A stretch of 64,000 nucleotides of DNA from Pestalotiopsis fici W106-1 (Eukaryota; Ascomycota; Sordariomycetes; Amphisphaeriales; Sporocadaceae). Location of the stretch: positions 1,807,681 through 1,871,680 of the forward strand of contig NW_006917102.1 in the NCBI RefSeq assembly GCF_000516985.1, written 5' to 3'. The translations under genes were made by a program, and so were the position numbers. This document shows, piece after piece, positions 1 to 11,799 of this stretch. Positions within the stretch are counted from its first letter, which is position 1. Each line of letters starts with the position of its first letter. Under the pieces are notes generated by a model. It ran no database searches. It was not told where the DNA came from and saw nothing but the letters and a program-made list of their open reading frames with translations.

Positions 1-1160
1 GAATACTTCTCAATCAGCTTGATCAACTTTGGTCGGATAGCCAGTGTCTGGTGGTAGAGCTTTGAAATCTCCTCATTATCCTCTTCCCTTGGCGCAGTGT
101 TGCTGGTACTCAAAAGGGTGAGCAGCTTTTCGACATTCTTAATTTCTGCAAAGACCTCGGCCTCCATCTGCGCCTCACGATGCAGCTCATCGGGTGTAGG
201 ATCGGTCAACTTTTCGACGTAGTTTAGCGGGAAAATACCCGTATTGCCCTTTAGACTTCCTCGCCACCAGTCCTTGAACACGGACTCGAGCACTGCAATG
301 ACGTCTCCCTTCTTAAACTCAAGCTCTCCAGGTTCGCTGGGGACAAAGTCATATAGGGCGCGGACACGAGAGACGGTCGCTGCTGTTGTTCCAGTCGGGT
401 GCGATGGAATAGGCTCGGCTTGGCCTGGCGCGGCACCTGCACTTCCGCCAGCACCTGTACTGGGACCTGCTGCCGCCGTACTACTCTCGGCAGCCTTCTT
501 CTTGCGCTCCTCATCCTGCAAACTCAACTGCAGCGCCATTTGCAGCTCCTCCTCCTCCTTTTGCCGATCCAGCTCCGTCAGTCGATTCTTCTGCGGGGCG
601 CTCGGGGGCTGCAGTGTCGGATTTGTCTGCTTGAGTCTAAAGTAGGCATCGTACATGATACCCAGGTCGGCATCTTTGCTGAACATGTCACTCCATTCCT
701 TCATGCGCTCCAGAATCTTTGCCTTGACCTGCTGGTGTGTGTTGCGGTCGTTGGCGAGCTTCAGAAGAGCGTCTGTAAAGGCTCGCGAAGCCAACTCACG
801 GTGCATGGGCTTGCCGCAGTTCTGGGACAAGGCATTCGCCAGCTCGAGGGTGTAGAGCTGGACGTTGGCATTGCGATGGGCGAGGCGCTTGATGGTGGCT
901 TGGACAGCTTGCGATGGGCCATTCGGGTCTGTTGCGACCTTGTCGCACACCTCGATGATGGCACCCCAATCTTCGGATGTCAAATTCTCATTTGTCGCCT
1001 TGGCTGTAAGAGTGAACAAATCGTCAGTGTGCAGATCGCGCGGGTTTGTGCTCTTCAAGGTGACTGCGCGGCAGACAGGCCGGGCATGAGCTTTAATGTA
1101 GTGCGTTGATGACGTACCAATGGCCTCGTCAAACGGGCCAGGAGCAGCTGCTCGAAACAT
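1..1160 (-). CDS. HSE1: ESCRT-0 subunit Hse1 (STAM homologue), 3' end cut by window edge
   Basis: Hse1 pairs with Vps27 on endosomes and recognises ubiquitinated cargo for multivesicular-body sorting. Exons are 1118-1160 and 1-1003, with a 114-bp intron at 1004-1117 (donor GTACGT, acceptor ACAG). Splicing joins the N-terminal FDEAI to AKATNENLTSEDWG, the typical start of the fungal VHS domain. In order: a VHS domain at about residues 5-140, a ubiquitin-interacting motif near 162-181 (EEEELQMALQLSLQDE), an Ala/Gly/Pro linker, an SH3 domain at about 224-278 (ALYDF, WWRG, GIFPLNYVE), and the start of the GAT-like core that binds Vps27. About 348 residues lie in the window and the C-terminal tail is missing only because the window starts here. 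ATG13 lies upstream in the same orientation, 1.5 kb away. The domain order is diagnostic. Confidence 0.93.
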   Translation of the reverse strand, partial: MFRAAAPGPFDEAIGTSSTHYIKAHARPVCRAVTLKSTNPRDLHTDDLFTLTAKATNENLTSEDWGAIIEVCDKVATDPNGPSQAVQATIKRLAHRNANVQLYTLELANALSQNCGKPMHRELASRAFTDALLKLANDRNTHQQVKAKILERMKEWSDMFSKDADLGIMYDAYFRLKQTNPTLQPPSAPQKNRLTELDRQKEEEELQMALQLSLQDEERKKKAAESSTAAAGPSTGAGGSAGAAPGQAEPIPSHPTGTTAATVSRVRALYDFVPSEPGELEFKKGDVIAVLESVFKDWWRGSLKGNTGIFPLNYVEKLTDPTPDELHREAQMEAEVFAEIKNVEKLLTLLSTSNTAPREEDNEEISKLYHQTLAIRPKLIKLIEKY

Positions 1161-2677
1161 GCTGAATAGCGAAGACCAAGCAGCTCTGTAAAAGCGCGTT
1201 CCCCGGTCGATTGATGAAGATTACTCTGGTGATATTTGAAGCCCTGTTGCTTGATTTTCGGGGTCAGAAACTCGAGGTCAAAGTTAAGAATCGCTGTTGC
1301 TGAGTAGATTGTGGTTGAAGTTGTGGTTGTAATGAGGATGAGATCCTTTAGCTGCAGCCTGGCGGGGACAGTTGAGTGTGGACTTACGTATCAGCTGGGC
1401 TGGGGGAATTTGGGTTACACAGTACTACTACACACAACGAGGTCTCGAGGGTAGAGCTCCAGCTTGCCAGCCAGGCTCAAGCCCACTAAAAGCTCGGATG
1501 ACGGTCCACTGAAGTCTGAAAGGGAGCGCGGCAGCGATCACTTTTAGCGTGGCGGCCCAGTCTCTTGGGCCCACGATTCACTCAGCTTACTACAATTATG
1601 TACCTAGTAGCGTATGTAGGCATGTATGTGGATGTATCTCATTGACTTGCCTAAAATAACCTCTATTGACCAAAGAAATGTTTATGAATTTCAACATTGG
1701 AAAGAAGTCACTACAAGCATATAAATCACAAGACGAATTTCATGTCACTTTTGTACACTTGGTTGTTTGTACTACTGGATGGGCTGGATTCTCTTGCCTC
1801 TGCTTTCTGACCTAGGAACCCTTACATAATTAGATCTCGCCGGACAGAGTACGGAATGCACTTGGCCCCAAGCAAGCTGAAATCTCGAGGGGCGATACCC
1901 TTAATTTAGAAGCAGCTTAGTTGGCGAACACGCAATACTGCATTGGGACGAAATGACTGCGCCGCACTCTTGATCGACTCTAAACCACACTAAAAGCGGC
2001 TTTCGTGCAAATGTGAGGACGATGAGCCACACATGTCTCGCAAACTACTGATGGCGCAGTATGTATGCTGTTTTGATTTCGACTGATTCCTGAACAACCC
2101 AAGAGTGACATACATGGATCCCACAAGATAGATAGTTCTTTGAGTTCACATTTGCTGTTGATCATAACAGCCAGAGTTCAACTTTAGAATTGTGTGAACC
2201 AAAGGTTTGTCATCTTGCGAGTCTGTATATTCGTTCTATGTTTGTAGTCTGGCTTTTCACCATGTATGCAATCATGATGCGACTACGTAGGTCGACCACA
2301 CCTTCTTCCAGCTCGACGACTGGCCCAAATCCGAACCGTCCAGATCCGCAACGCAAAACGCCCAAGAGTCTTTTTTGCGGGCATATCTCATTGTGCCCTA
2401 GGAAATTGACTCTTTTCAATAATGACCATGGCCGTGATTCCCTAAATACAATCGCTCGAAATTCATAACCAACCCCAGGGGCCAAGGTTGCGTTCCAGTC
2501 TGCATCGCGCCCATGGTGATGTCCTCCTCACTGGTTGCCCTTGTAAAAGCCAAGAGCAGCAAAATGCTATATCCCCGCCCTAGTGTATTATATGACCGAA
2601 TAAAAACAATCTATGTGAAGCGCAAATGGTGTCGCTCGAATGTCCCGTGCGAATCATGACGTCGTTCGCCGTTGCTG
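1161..2677. other. HSE1-ATG13 intergenic region
   Basis: This 1.5-kb spacer holds the HSE1 promoter and 5' leader (next to 1160) and the ATG13 3' UTR (next to 2677). Short open frames occur on both strands but show no recognisable domain. I see no RNA gene or repeat in it. Confidence 0.6.
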
Positions 2678-5653
2678 CTACCATCGACGACTTCCACCCC
2701 TCGATGAATCGTAGCCTTCGCGTTCAGGAGCAGATCCCCCGCCAGCGCCTCGGCTTTCTTCGAGGCTTTTTCGGTTCAGCGCGTGCTCGAGCTCCGACAT
2801 GTCAAACAAAAGCTCTTCCTCTGTATCTTCCGGCTGACCACTGGTAACACCTAGACCGGCTGGGCCTCTTCTAGAATACCCACGCGCGTATCTAGTGCTA
2901 GGACCAGTCAGGCTGCTATTGCCCGACTGAGAATTGCTCGAGCCTCGTCCGCTGCCAGCACCATATCGTCGGTAAGGGGAGCTCGACAAGCCGGCGTATA
3001 GGCCGCCTGGTGGTCTGGTCTCCCTCTCGGCCGATGAAGAAGCCTGTCTGAGCATTTCTGATGACTCATCAACCTGCAGTTCAGTAGGCGGCTGCATGAC
3101 CGGCGAATCGGATGTGCCATCTGCATCTCTAGCGGCTTCGTGGCGACCAAGGAGAGCACTAAGACTGGGCGGCTCACGATCGTCGGCACCAAGACTGAGA
3201 CTTCGATGGGCGTCATCATCATCGGCAACAACTCGAGGTTGTGCCGCCGAGCTCGACCGTCTGACATGCGGGTAAGGCCGCGGCGAGAGCGGGATATCGA
3301 TAGCAGTTGTGCCCTCCAATGTCGACGGGATGCTGGTGGGTGCTTCAGCTGCGCGACCTGGACGGGGTCGCAGCGTCGACTGAGTAGGCGCCGCGTAGTC
3401 GACACTCGAGTTCTCACTCAGACGGGAAGGAATGGCTGGCGTATGTGGTGTATGAGGCGACAAGGGTTTGCCAGGAGATGAAGAAGTCGACATGCCGGGT
3501 ACATTGGCGAGCTGCCGACTGGAAGAGCTCGACGATCTATGTAGCTGCATTGATGAGTTGAGCGACTCGGTCAGGGCATTGTTTGAGTCGCGCATAAGCT
3601 GGAACTTGGAAAGCTGTGCGTTTGTCCTCCTCATCGCTTCGCCCTTCTTGGAAGGCTCGAAGCTCTGTAGAGTCCTCTTACTCTCCAATACTTTGAGAAA
3701 CTCCTCAATGTTATCGTTGTCCGTCTGAAACGAACCCGAGCTGCCACCGGCGCCGGCCTCATTTAGAAGTCCAGACCCAGGCTGAGCCAAGGAAGACGCC
3801 AAACTCTGCTTTCCACTACTAGTTTGATCGTCGTCACCAGCTCTGCTTGCCCCTCCAAAAGATGGCTTGCTACGACGATGGCCAAAGCTGCTGCTATATC
3901 GGCCCGTGGATCCAGGCCTGGGCGATCCAACAACTGGTGAGTCCGCTGCGGCGGCTGTTGCTGAGGGGGGAGGGCCACCTCTCAAGGAGGCTGCCATTCC
4001 AGCCGTCAACGATGACCTGTTCCTGGCGTGTGTAAGTGCGCTCAAGCCGGGTCCACGGGTCAAAGAATGTGGCGATGCTGGCGTGTCCATGTCGTGCATT
4101 CGTGGCACAGGAGATCCAGACAGAGAACCCTGCTTGAATGGTTGGAAAGACACTGAAGGTCTCCTTCCGTGTGCCTCGACTCTCAGGGGCGGCCTCGATG
4201 GAGCGGCAATGGGAAGCGAATGAGGGGGTACTTCCACGCTTGCAGGCCGAGAATTAGACGGTGATGTTGTGTCCGATCCAGGTGACTTGACAGCTTTCAG
4301 TGCTGATATCGGACTCGTCCCATGAGGACCTTCCCCGTGGAAGGTTGACAAACTTCCATATCTTTGCTGATTTTCCGTAATGTCTCTTTCGTGGCGATGG
4401 TAAGGCAAGGACCCAATCTCGGCTGCGGTATCGCGACGTCCAGGTTCACGCCGCGGCAGAGACGGTTTGAATAGGTCGTCTGATATGGCCAAGCCGATTC
4501 TAGAGCTCAAAAGTGACTCGGTCTCGACAACTTGGAAATTGCAGTTGTTTCGGTAAGAAACGGTTGCGTAAAATCGGCCAACTGGAACCTCGAGGAGACC
4601 AAAGATGTAATCAGTGGTGACATCTCCCCTGCCGTCATACAATGGGCTTCGCAAAGCATCGAACCCAAAAGGACGGTTCTCCGCTGACAGAACTCTACAC
4701 TTTACTTGCAAGGCCGGGTGCAGCATCTTGGACTTTGAGTTCCTAGCAAGCTTCCAAGCTGGCAGGATGCCCGTCGTAGTATATACAGACCGGATAAAGA
4801 TGATTGCCTTTTTGTACACTGTCGGTAGTAAAAGGCCGAAATCTTCGGGATCGTTGCTGGAGCCTTTCAACTCGATCCGCCACCGCTCCAGTACTAGATG
4901 AGTGTTTGACGATTTCTTGGAGCGACCACCGGCCGAGCTACCGCTCACACTCGAGTCGCTCGAAAGATCTGATGAATTCATAGCCTCGACGACATCCCAT
5001 CTCTTCCCATTCTCGTCTGTAATGATCAGACTCTGGCCGCTTTTTAATCGGGATGTATCGAGATAGGTTTCGATTATCAGTGGAGGCGGGCGGTTCTCGA
5101 TACCACCACAATGTTTCCATGTTCTAAATTCTTCCCTAAAGTCCTCGATTTCGTCGGTATCTAATTGGAACTGTCACAGACCTACGTCAACTATAATTCA
5201 AAGAGATGGTCAAGAAGGCTAATGAGGGTTTCCTATTACTTACCCATTTGCTTATCCTCTTCTCTCTAGTTCCAGCGAGTAACATTGGCGAGACCTGCAT
5301 GCGCTCTTGTAATATCAGAGTGCCTGCCTTGGCGAATATGTTCTGTGTCACAGCACACGCGATTAGTACGGCTAACCATGAGGTACATGTAGTTAAGGGC
5401 CTGTTTATGCGTAGCCTACCTGTAAGATCTGGTCCAGCTTCCTGATCGAGTCCGAACTGGGACCTGCGCCAGGCGCATCTTCTCTGGGCCGCATTGTACC
5501 AGCGGCCTCTGAAGCAGCGCTCGCCTCGGATCCGCTGCGCAAGTGGCCGCCCGACCGAACAGCTTCCCTCGGATTGTTCGTTCTTGTGGGATTTGTGGTA
5601 GGCGAAGAAGCGGGCGACAATGAGCGAGGCCCTGGGCGGGGAGTCTGATGCAT
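2678..5653 (-). CDS. ATG13: Autophagy-related protein 13 (Atg13)
   Basis: Atg13 is the regulatory subunit of the Atg1 kinase complex that starts autophagosome formation and is controlled by TORC1 phosphorylation. Exons: 5420-5653, 5244-5342 and 2678-5170, with introns of 77 and 73 bp; all joins keep frame and give 941 residues, normal for filamentous fungi. The N-terminus is a disordered Pro/Ser leader ending DSIRKLDQILQ. A HORMA domain follows at about residues 75-300, with KWFQLDTDEIEDFREE and later WKHCGG, RPPPLIIETYLD and NNCNFQVVETESLL. The rest is a long Ser/Pro-rich tail, as expected for a multiply phosphorylated scaffold, ending in an acidic DTEEELLFDMSELEHAL segment. Starting at the internal Met at 4981 would lose more than half of the HORMA domain. 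The start at 5653 matches the usual MHQ-P-R-P beginning of the family. Confidence 0.95.
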
Positions 5654-8600
5654 AGCTGCAAACGTTCGGACGAAAGATTGCTTATATAGTCTGTACTATA
5701 TGAAGAGGGAAAACGTATCGTAATCACCAAGGAAGAGCCCAGGAGGCAAGAATTGGTGTTGGTGATGTAGGGCCGCGGCTCGGGCAAGTCTAGGCGGAGG
5801 TAGTTTGAGTATGTTGACCATGAGTATCCATTGCTACTGCGTGGTGATCGTTCGTCTCTTTGTTGCTTGTCACCTGGACCCGACTTGACTTTGGGGAATG
5901 TTGACTCGGTCAATAACAAGCAGGATGCGTAGATAGGTAGGTAGGCAGGCAGTGATGGTTTGAGTTTCGAGATCGATCAGCGCGTTGCAGGGTTGCTCGA
6001 GAGCGGCAAGGCTTCCTGCTGGGCACAGGCAGAGACGTTGGACAGACAGGACCAGGACGGGTCAGAGAAGTGCACAAGCGGTATTGGCTGTCGTGATGGC
6101 GGCTCTTCTACTGGATGCGGGTGCCCGCAGGGTTGTGCCGTGCCTATTTAGTGGGTGGAGGCCATAGTCACTTGTTTTGTGGGTGATGTGCTGTAAGTGG
6201 ATGTGGATGGAAGGTGTACAAGTTGAGATTCCGGGGGGTGGAAGGAAGAGAAAGAGGAGAGAGAGAGAGAGGAAGAGAGAGTATTGGAAGGAGAGAGAGA
6301 GAGATGCAGTGGGCAACTCAAACACACACCTGTTACCCAAAAGATAATTAGGAAGACAGCAAAGAAGGAAAAAGGACGACGAAGATAATCAGTTAGCAAA
6401 AGTGATCAAGGTACGTGTAGAGAGAGTGGATGAGTCGATCAGCAAGTCATCTGCTGCATTGCGTTATCTGCTCGTCGTCTGTGAGAATCGGTGCACAGGC
6501 GTGTGCTTCCTTTCTATCGGTCGATCTCAGTCCAACCAGCCAGTCCCTAATTAGCTGGTAGCCGCCTCGTGATATGGCTGATGGCAGACCTAGAAAGAAA
6601 GCAGCCAGAATTATTAGAGCTACAGCAGGTAATCCAACACTGCTACACCCCCCAAGCAAGCCAAAGTCCAGCCCAAAGGCGCAGTCCAGTCCCCCGAACG
6701 GTATAGCTCATCCGTCATCGGCCGGATATCTAAAAAGCAAGCGACCCATTGAGGCGCCGACGATATGGGCAGATAAGGACGAGCCAAACAAGGGTCCTGC
6801 AGTCGCTGACTCTACGATAATGACGTCTTGGGCGCCCTTGATAAGCATCAATTACATATAGTTTCTCTCTCTCTCTTGTGAAAGATTCTATTCTACATGA
6901 TCATGTCTCATTACTGACTTTGTGGGAACGTGTTTGCCGTGCATATACATGTACACAGGTTGATGGGGTGTTGATTGTGTCCTGCGCGTGTGTCCTGTTG
7001 GGTCCCCTGACTGGGCGTTGCCCGTGTGTTGTGACTGGGCTCTTTTCTGTTCTCTATGAGAATTGATGCCCTTGGCACCTCGGCCTCAAATCCCAGGTCC
7101 GGTGACTCCTCCAGTGCATCACACGCATGATTGTCCAGGTGTGGGCCCGGGGCTGCACCTGTGGTTTTCCCCCAATGCGCCCCCCTCTCGATTCGTTGAC
7201 GCCCTGACAACGGGAGCCTTTTGACTCAAATCCGCCGCTAGCGATTCGACGAGACAGCAGGCCAAGCAGGCAATGTCCAGGCTGCCTACCTACATGAAGG
7301 GTGATTGGATGCATCTACGTATTGTACCTACTTGCCTTCCACCTACATGCACACACACACACACAATACGTACATACATAACGCATGAGCTCCACCTAGC
7401 TGCGAACAATCAATTACACAGTAGGAAATGTACCTAGGTTGGTGTTTTCTTTGCGATTGACCCAAGCTCGTATGCACTACGCATGGTGGAGTACACAAGC
7501 CTAAGGTAAGTACACTTCTAGTTTCGCTGTCTCCACGTTGAATACGGCTGGCAGATTGATGATGCGGATAAGGCGCTCAAAGGCCAATAATGGTGTCTAA
7601 ACTAGGTACGTATGATATGTAAACATCATATGAGTGACCATAGCAGGTCTATTTCATTGATTCTCGACTGCTGATTGCATCAACTTTGAGTATAAATCAC
7701 TACAGAACTACTAGGTAGGCACCAACCCAACTATATATATACGGCGACGACATCCACAGGTTATATCGGGTATGCCTACCAATTGGCCGCCGCAATCAAA
7801 CGACCTTGGCCTCATTCCTCCTGCACAAAGAAGCTAGGCCTCCTACCTTGTTATTGTCCAAGTCTGTTATTCATCAGCTCGGCGAAGGCTTGAATGCATT
7901 TTAAGTACCACTTTGCCTCGACTCGAATCTGGATGGCGTATAACCCTCGAGCCATGGCCCCAACCCCTACCGCTCCAAATTCAAACCAAGTGAACATGAC
8001 CAGCAACAATTCAAGCGATCATTGAATGTGCAGTTGTTCTATTGTTTACACAATTATACACACAAGTCAAGCTGCATTCGACCAGCCTGCCAGCTCTTCT
8101 TTTTATTCCCCGTCACTCAATTACACCAGAGCCGGAGTGCCACGGGCTTGGGCGTTTTCAAGGAGCATAACAGTATTGTAGACTCACATCGATCGCTTGG
8201 CCAATTCTTGAATCTGTCTCTTGGCACAAACCGATGCTCACGGCCCAAACCATGACGCAGGCAGGCATCACGGCCAAGGCATGTATTTACATGTACGTCA
8301 ACTGGGACATACAGTCTTGATCAGGTTGTACAAACCCCTCACGATGATGGACTCCAAGTTGTTACCTGTCTGTCTCCATGCTCATCCAGCGTGCGGGGGT
8401 GGCAGACTGGACCCCGAACCCTGGTCCTAGCACTGGTAGGTAGGCACTGTTCAATGTAGGTATTCCCGAAATCCGGGGTGGATGACATGGCCATGTCCTA
8501 TAAGCGCACGACAGCTCTTCACTTTTTAACCTTAAGCAGTTGGGGTTTATGTGAGACATCCATTATGGACGTGAATCGTGACTATGTCACCGGCTACACG

Positions 8601-9259
8601 GCGAGCGCCCGATGTAACATGAGGCTCACTATTCCGTACATTGCTTACTGGCAGTTCTTGTTATTTTGACGGCTCCATTTTGATCACTACTGCTGCTACA
8701 TGGTAAGTACCATACCTACTCCATACCGCTACAGGCTTCCCCGCATGAAAAACCGCACATACCCCATAGTATCCATCCCATACCATGCCCTTCGTGTCAA
8801 TGGTATACACGATAGTGGTGTTTTGGTAGAAATCAGTGCACTTTCTAGTCACAACGTCATTCGTTCCTTGCCTTGTGTAGCCACTGAACATGTGCAAAGG
8901 CGCTTCATGCAGTGCATCTCGATTGGACAGCACAAGAGTCCCCGGACAATAATAAATCTGACGGTGCCTCGTGTGATGCAGAGCTGGTTCCCAACAGAAG
9001 TCGCGATCGTGCACCGCTATTTGATCTCGAGGGCCCGTCTGTCGGCCTGAGTTTTCCCCCTTTTACTTCTCAGATGTTGACTTCTTCCACTTTGTTTGTA
9101 TTTTGTGATAATCACACAACGATAACGGGTATTGCTCAAGCCATCTGTCTGCACCGTTGAGCTTTCTTACCAAGCACCCGTGGCCATTGCAAAGTCGACT
9201 CCACGTCAGTGTGTAGGTTTCTGGTAGGTTTTGCAGGCTCCGGGTCATCCGTTTACGCC
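5654..9259. other. 3.6-kb spacer between ATG13 and the GH125 gene
   Basis: This contains the ATG13 promoter and leader, a purine tract at 6236-6305, a (CA)8 run at about 7350-7365 and scattered TAGG/CCTA tracts (for example 5934-5950). A 95-codon frame at 6574-6861 (+) is rich in Lys and Pro and has no recognisable domain. I do not call a gene here. Confidence 0.5.
6236..6305 (+). repeat. Polypurine (GA)n-rich tract
   Basis: About 70 bases are almost entirely G and A on the plus strand, including two pure (GA) runs near 6258-6271 and 6291-6304. It lies about 0.6 kb upstream of the ATG13 start. Such polypurine tracts can bind GAGA-type factors or form triplex DNA; no function is shown here. 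Confidence 0.8.
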
Positions 9260-10924
9260 ATGCTGCACTCTCCCGCGATCCTCCTCGGCGGTGGCGTCCT
9301 GCTCGCTGGCCTGAGAGGAGTGCTCTCGCAGTGCCCTGATTACGCCGATTATTCAACGCAGGTCCACGACCCTGTATCCTCTGGCAAATACCAGCTCAGC
9401 TACCAGCGGCCAAACGCAACATGTCGCACCTTTAGCCTGTCCGAGGTTGAATCGACAATCTCGGACATGAAGACGACCATCAAGGATCCAGACTTGTCCA
9501 GATTGTTCGAGAATACATTTCCCAACACGCTCGATACGACAATTTCCTGGCATGGATTCGCCAGTGGGAACTCTGAAGAAGAGGCATGCAACCCTTGCAA
9601 AATGTGGCGTTACCGGCAACGTTAATTACTAACTTTTCTTTCACATGTAGCTGACGTTTATTACGACTGGAGACATTGTGGCCATGTGGCTTCGTGACAG
9701 TGCAAATCAGTTGAGAAGCTACAAGCCACTTCTGCAAGCCAATAGCTCGAGCTCCTCCCTGGCCTCCCTCTTCCGAGGTGCCATAAACTTGCAGGCTCGC
9801 TATCTTCTGACGAGCCCGCATTGCAATGCCTTTCAGGCTCCCACCGAGTCTGGAAAGCCGCCCGAGGACAATAGTGCAGCAGATACGGATGTTGTCTTTC
9901 CCAGCTATGACAAGAACTTTGTCTTTGAATGCAAGTACGAGTTAGACAGCTTGTCGGCGTTCCTCCAGCTTTCTTACGACTATTACGACAAGACTCAGGA
10001 CAGCGACTTTTTCGGCAAGTTCCAGTGGGCCGATGCCATTAGAACCGTTCTCGACACGGCCGAGGCCCTCTTAGTTGGAACCTATGCAGATGATGGACAT
10101 GTCAATAACTCGCCCTACACGTTCCAGCGGACAACAACCTCGGCATCGGAAACGCTGCTCAACAAGGGCGTCGGATCCCCCGTCAAGGGTGGAACTGGGC
10201 TTGTCCGGAGCGCGTTTAGACCCTCGGACGATTCAACCATATTCCAGCTCTTCATTCCGGCAAACATGATGTTCTCAAGCTATTTGAGCAAATGTGTGAC
10301 CATTATGGAGAAAATCGATAGCAGCACGGCTGACAGAATGAGCGACCTGGCGACGAACGTCAAGAATGGCATTGAGGCTCATGGAAAGGTGCAACATCCC
10401 CAGTTTGGAGAAATATATGCCTTTGAAGTTGATGGATTCGGTTCGAGCAACCAAATGGACGATGCCAACGTTCCCAGTCTCCTCAGTGCTCCCATTATCG
10501 ACTACCTTGATGCCAGCGACACAACGTACCAAAATACAAGATCCTTTGCGCTGAGTACCTGGAACCCTTATTATATGCATGGCTCGGTCATTAACGGGTA
10601 CAATACTCCTTGATCACAGTGTTTCCATAGCTCGTGCTAACACAATACAGAACTGGCGGTCCTCACGTCGGCCCAGGCAAAGCGTGGCCAATGTCCATTA
10701 TTGTCACGCTGCTCAGCTCTGACGACGACAATGAGATTATTTCGGGATTGCGTCAAATTCTTTCGTCGACTGACAATCTTGGACTTATACACGAGTCTAT
10801 TGACACCTTTGACCAAACCCAATGGACGCGCCAGTGGTTTTCCTGGGCGAATGGACTGTTTGGGCAGCTTTTGTTGGATCTCAAGGACAGAAAACCAGAG
10901 ATTTTGTCGACATCCTTCCAGTGA
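9260..10924 (+). CDS. Secreted GH125 exo-alpha-1,6-mannosidase
   Basis: GH125 enzymes are metal-independent inverting exo-alpha-1,6-mannosidases acting on fungal alpha-mannan and N-glycan cores. Exons: 9260-9583, 9651-10597 and 10651-10924, giving 514 residues, typical for the family. The start at 9260 gives a clear signal peptide (LLGGGVLLAGLRGVLSQ). Signature blocks: TGDIVAMWLRDSANQL, holding the expected general-acid Asp region; HGSVINGTGGPHVGPGKAWP across the second splice; and HESIDTFDQTQWTRQWFSW. Intron 1 (9584-9650) only gives the family-like join EEELTFITTGD if the donor is GC (GAG|GCATGC); it has a perfect TACTAAC branch site and a TAG acceptor. Intron 2 (10598-10650) is GT-AG with GCTAAC. 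A GH92 mannosidase lies 0.9 kb downstream on the same strand. The family call is firm; substrate is inferred. Confidence 0.93.
9584..9650 (+). other. Probable GC-AG intron in the GH125 gene
   Basis: This 67-bp intron has donor GCATGC after GAG, branch site TACTAAC about 20 bases before the acceptor, and acceptor ATGTAG. Using any nearby GT donor would insert about seven extra residues (ACNPCKM) into a conserved join, and continuing without splicing reaches a stop at 9623-9625. Confidence 0.75.
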
Positions 10925-11799
10925 TGAGACTGGAACTCGCCAAGCAATCCTGCAGTGGAGGGCAGCACTGATAGTTGATGAATTATTTAAATCGTGCCAA
11001 GCCATAATTCTTAATGGACTGAAATGGATATACTTACATAGGACCCATGCGCTGCACACGGAAAATATGCAAATTGCATTGCTAACATCTAGATGTGAAG
11101 CACGGGAGTCTAAATGAAGAAACCCGGATCGTGGGGTTCGGGGTATGTTCGCCGTTTCTGGCAGGTTTATATTGCGCGAGCTCGCTCCTATTCGCCATTG
11201 CGACCCTCTCCCTGGTCTTCCTACCCGGCCATGCAGCAGGTAATCAACCTTCTTTTCAGCCACAATGGTTCCAGTACCAAAGTGACCCCCCAAAAAGAAC
11301 GAAGCAGTAGACGGCAGCTCTGTCTCAGCCTTTTCCGCAGCGCTGGAAAAAAAAAAAAAAAATCCCAATTGCCTTGCGCCACGCAGGCGAGACACCAGCT
11401 CTTATCTGCCATTCAACCCCAGTATGTGACTCGCATGTCCCGAGTCCTAAAAGTCTTGGCTGAGCAGTTCTGGCCACATGTCGAGTTCTGCTGATTTACG
11501 CAAAATCAAAGACGACGGGATATGGCGAGAATGACTTGACCATGGTTCTTTTGCACGGTATTTGACATTATCACGACACCGCATGCTGGCCATATTGAGA
11601 GAATATCGTACCGTCGATTGATGATCGATTAACTTATTACCATTACCTTGCAGGCGGGGGGAGATGCGACAAGCAACGTCATTGAACGGGATATTGGGAG
11701 ACCAACAACTGCGTTATTCACCTATCCGACAAGCCCTTGGGGATTCTCTATGCGAGCTTTGCTTTCTTTGTAGCCGGGCACTCGGGAAGGAAGATCGAG
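10925..11799. other. Spacer between the GH125 and GH92 genes
   Basis: This 875-bp tandem spacer must carry the GH125 3' UTR and the GH92 promoter. It contains a 16-base A run at 11347-11362. I see no separate gene. Confidence 0.6.
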
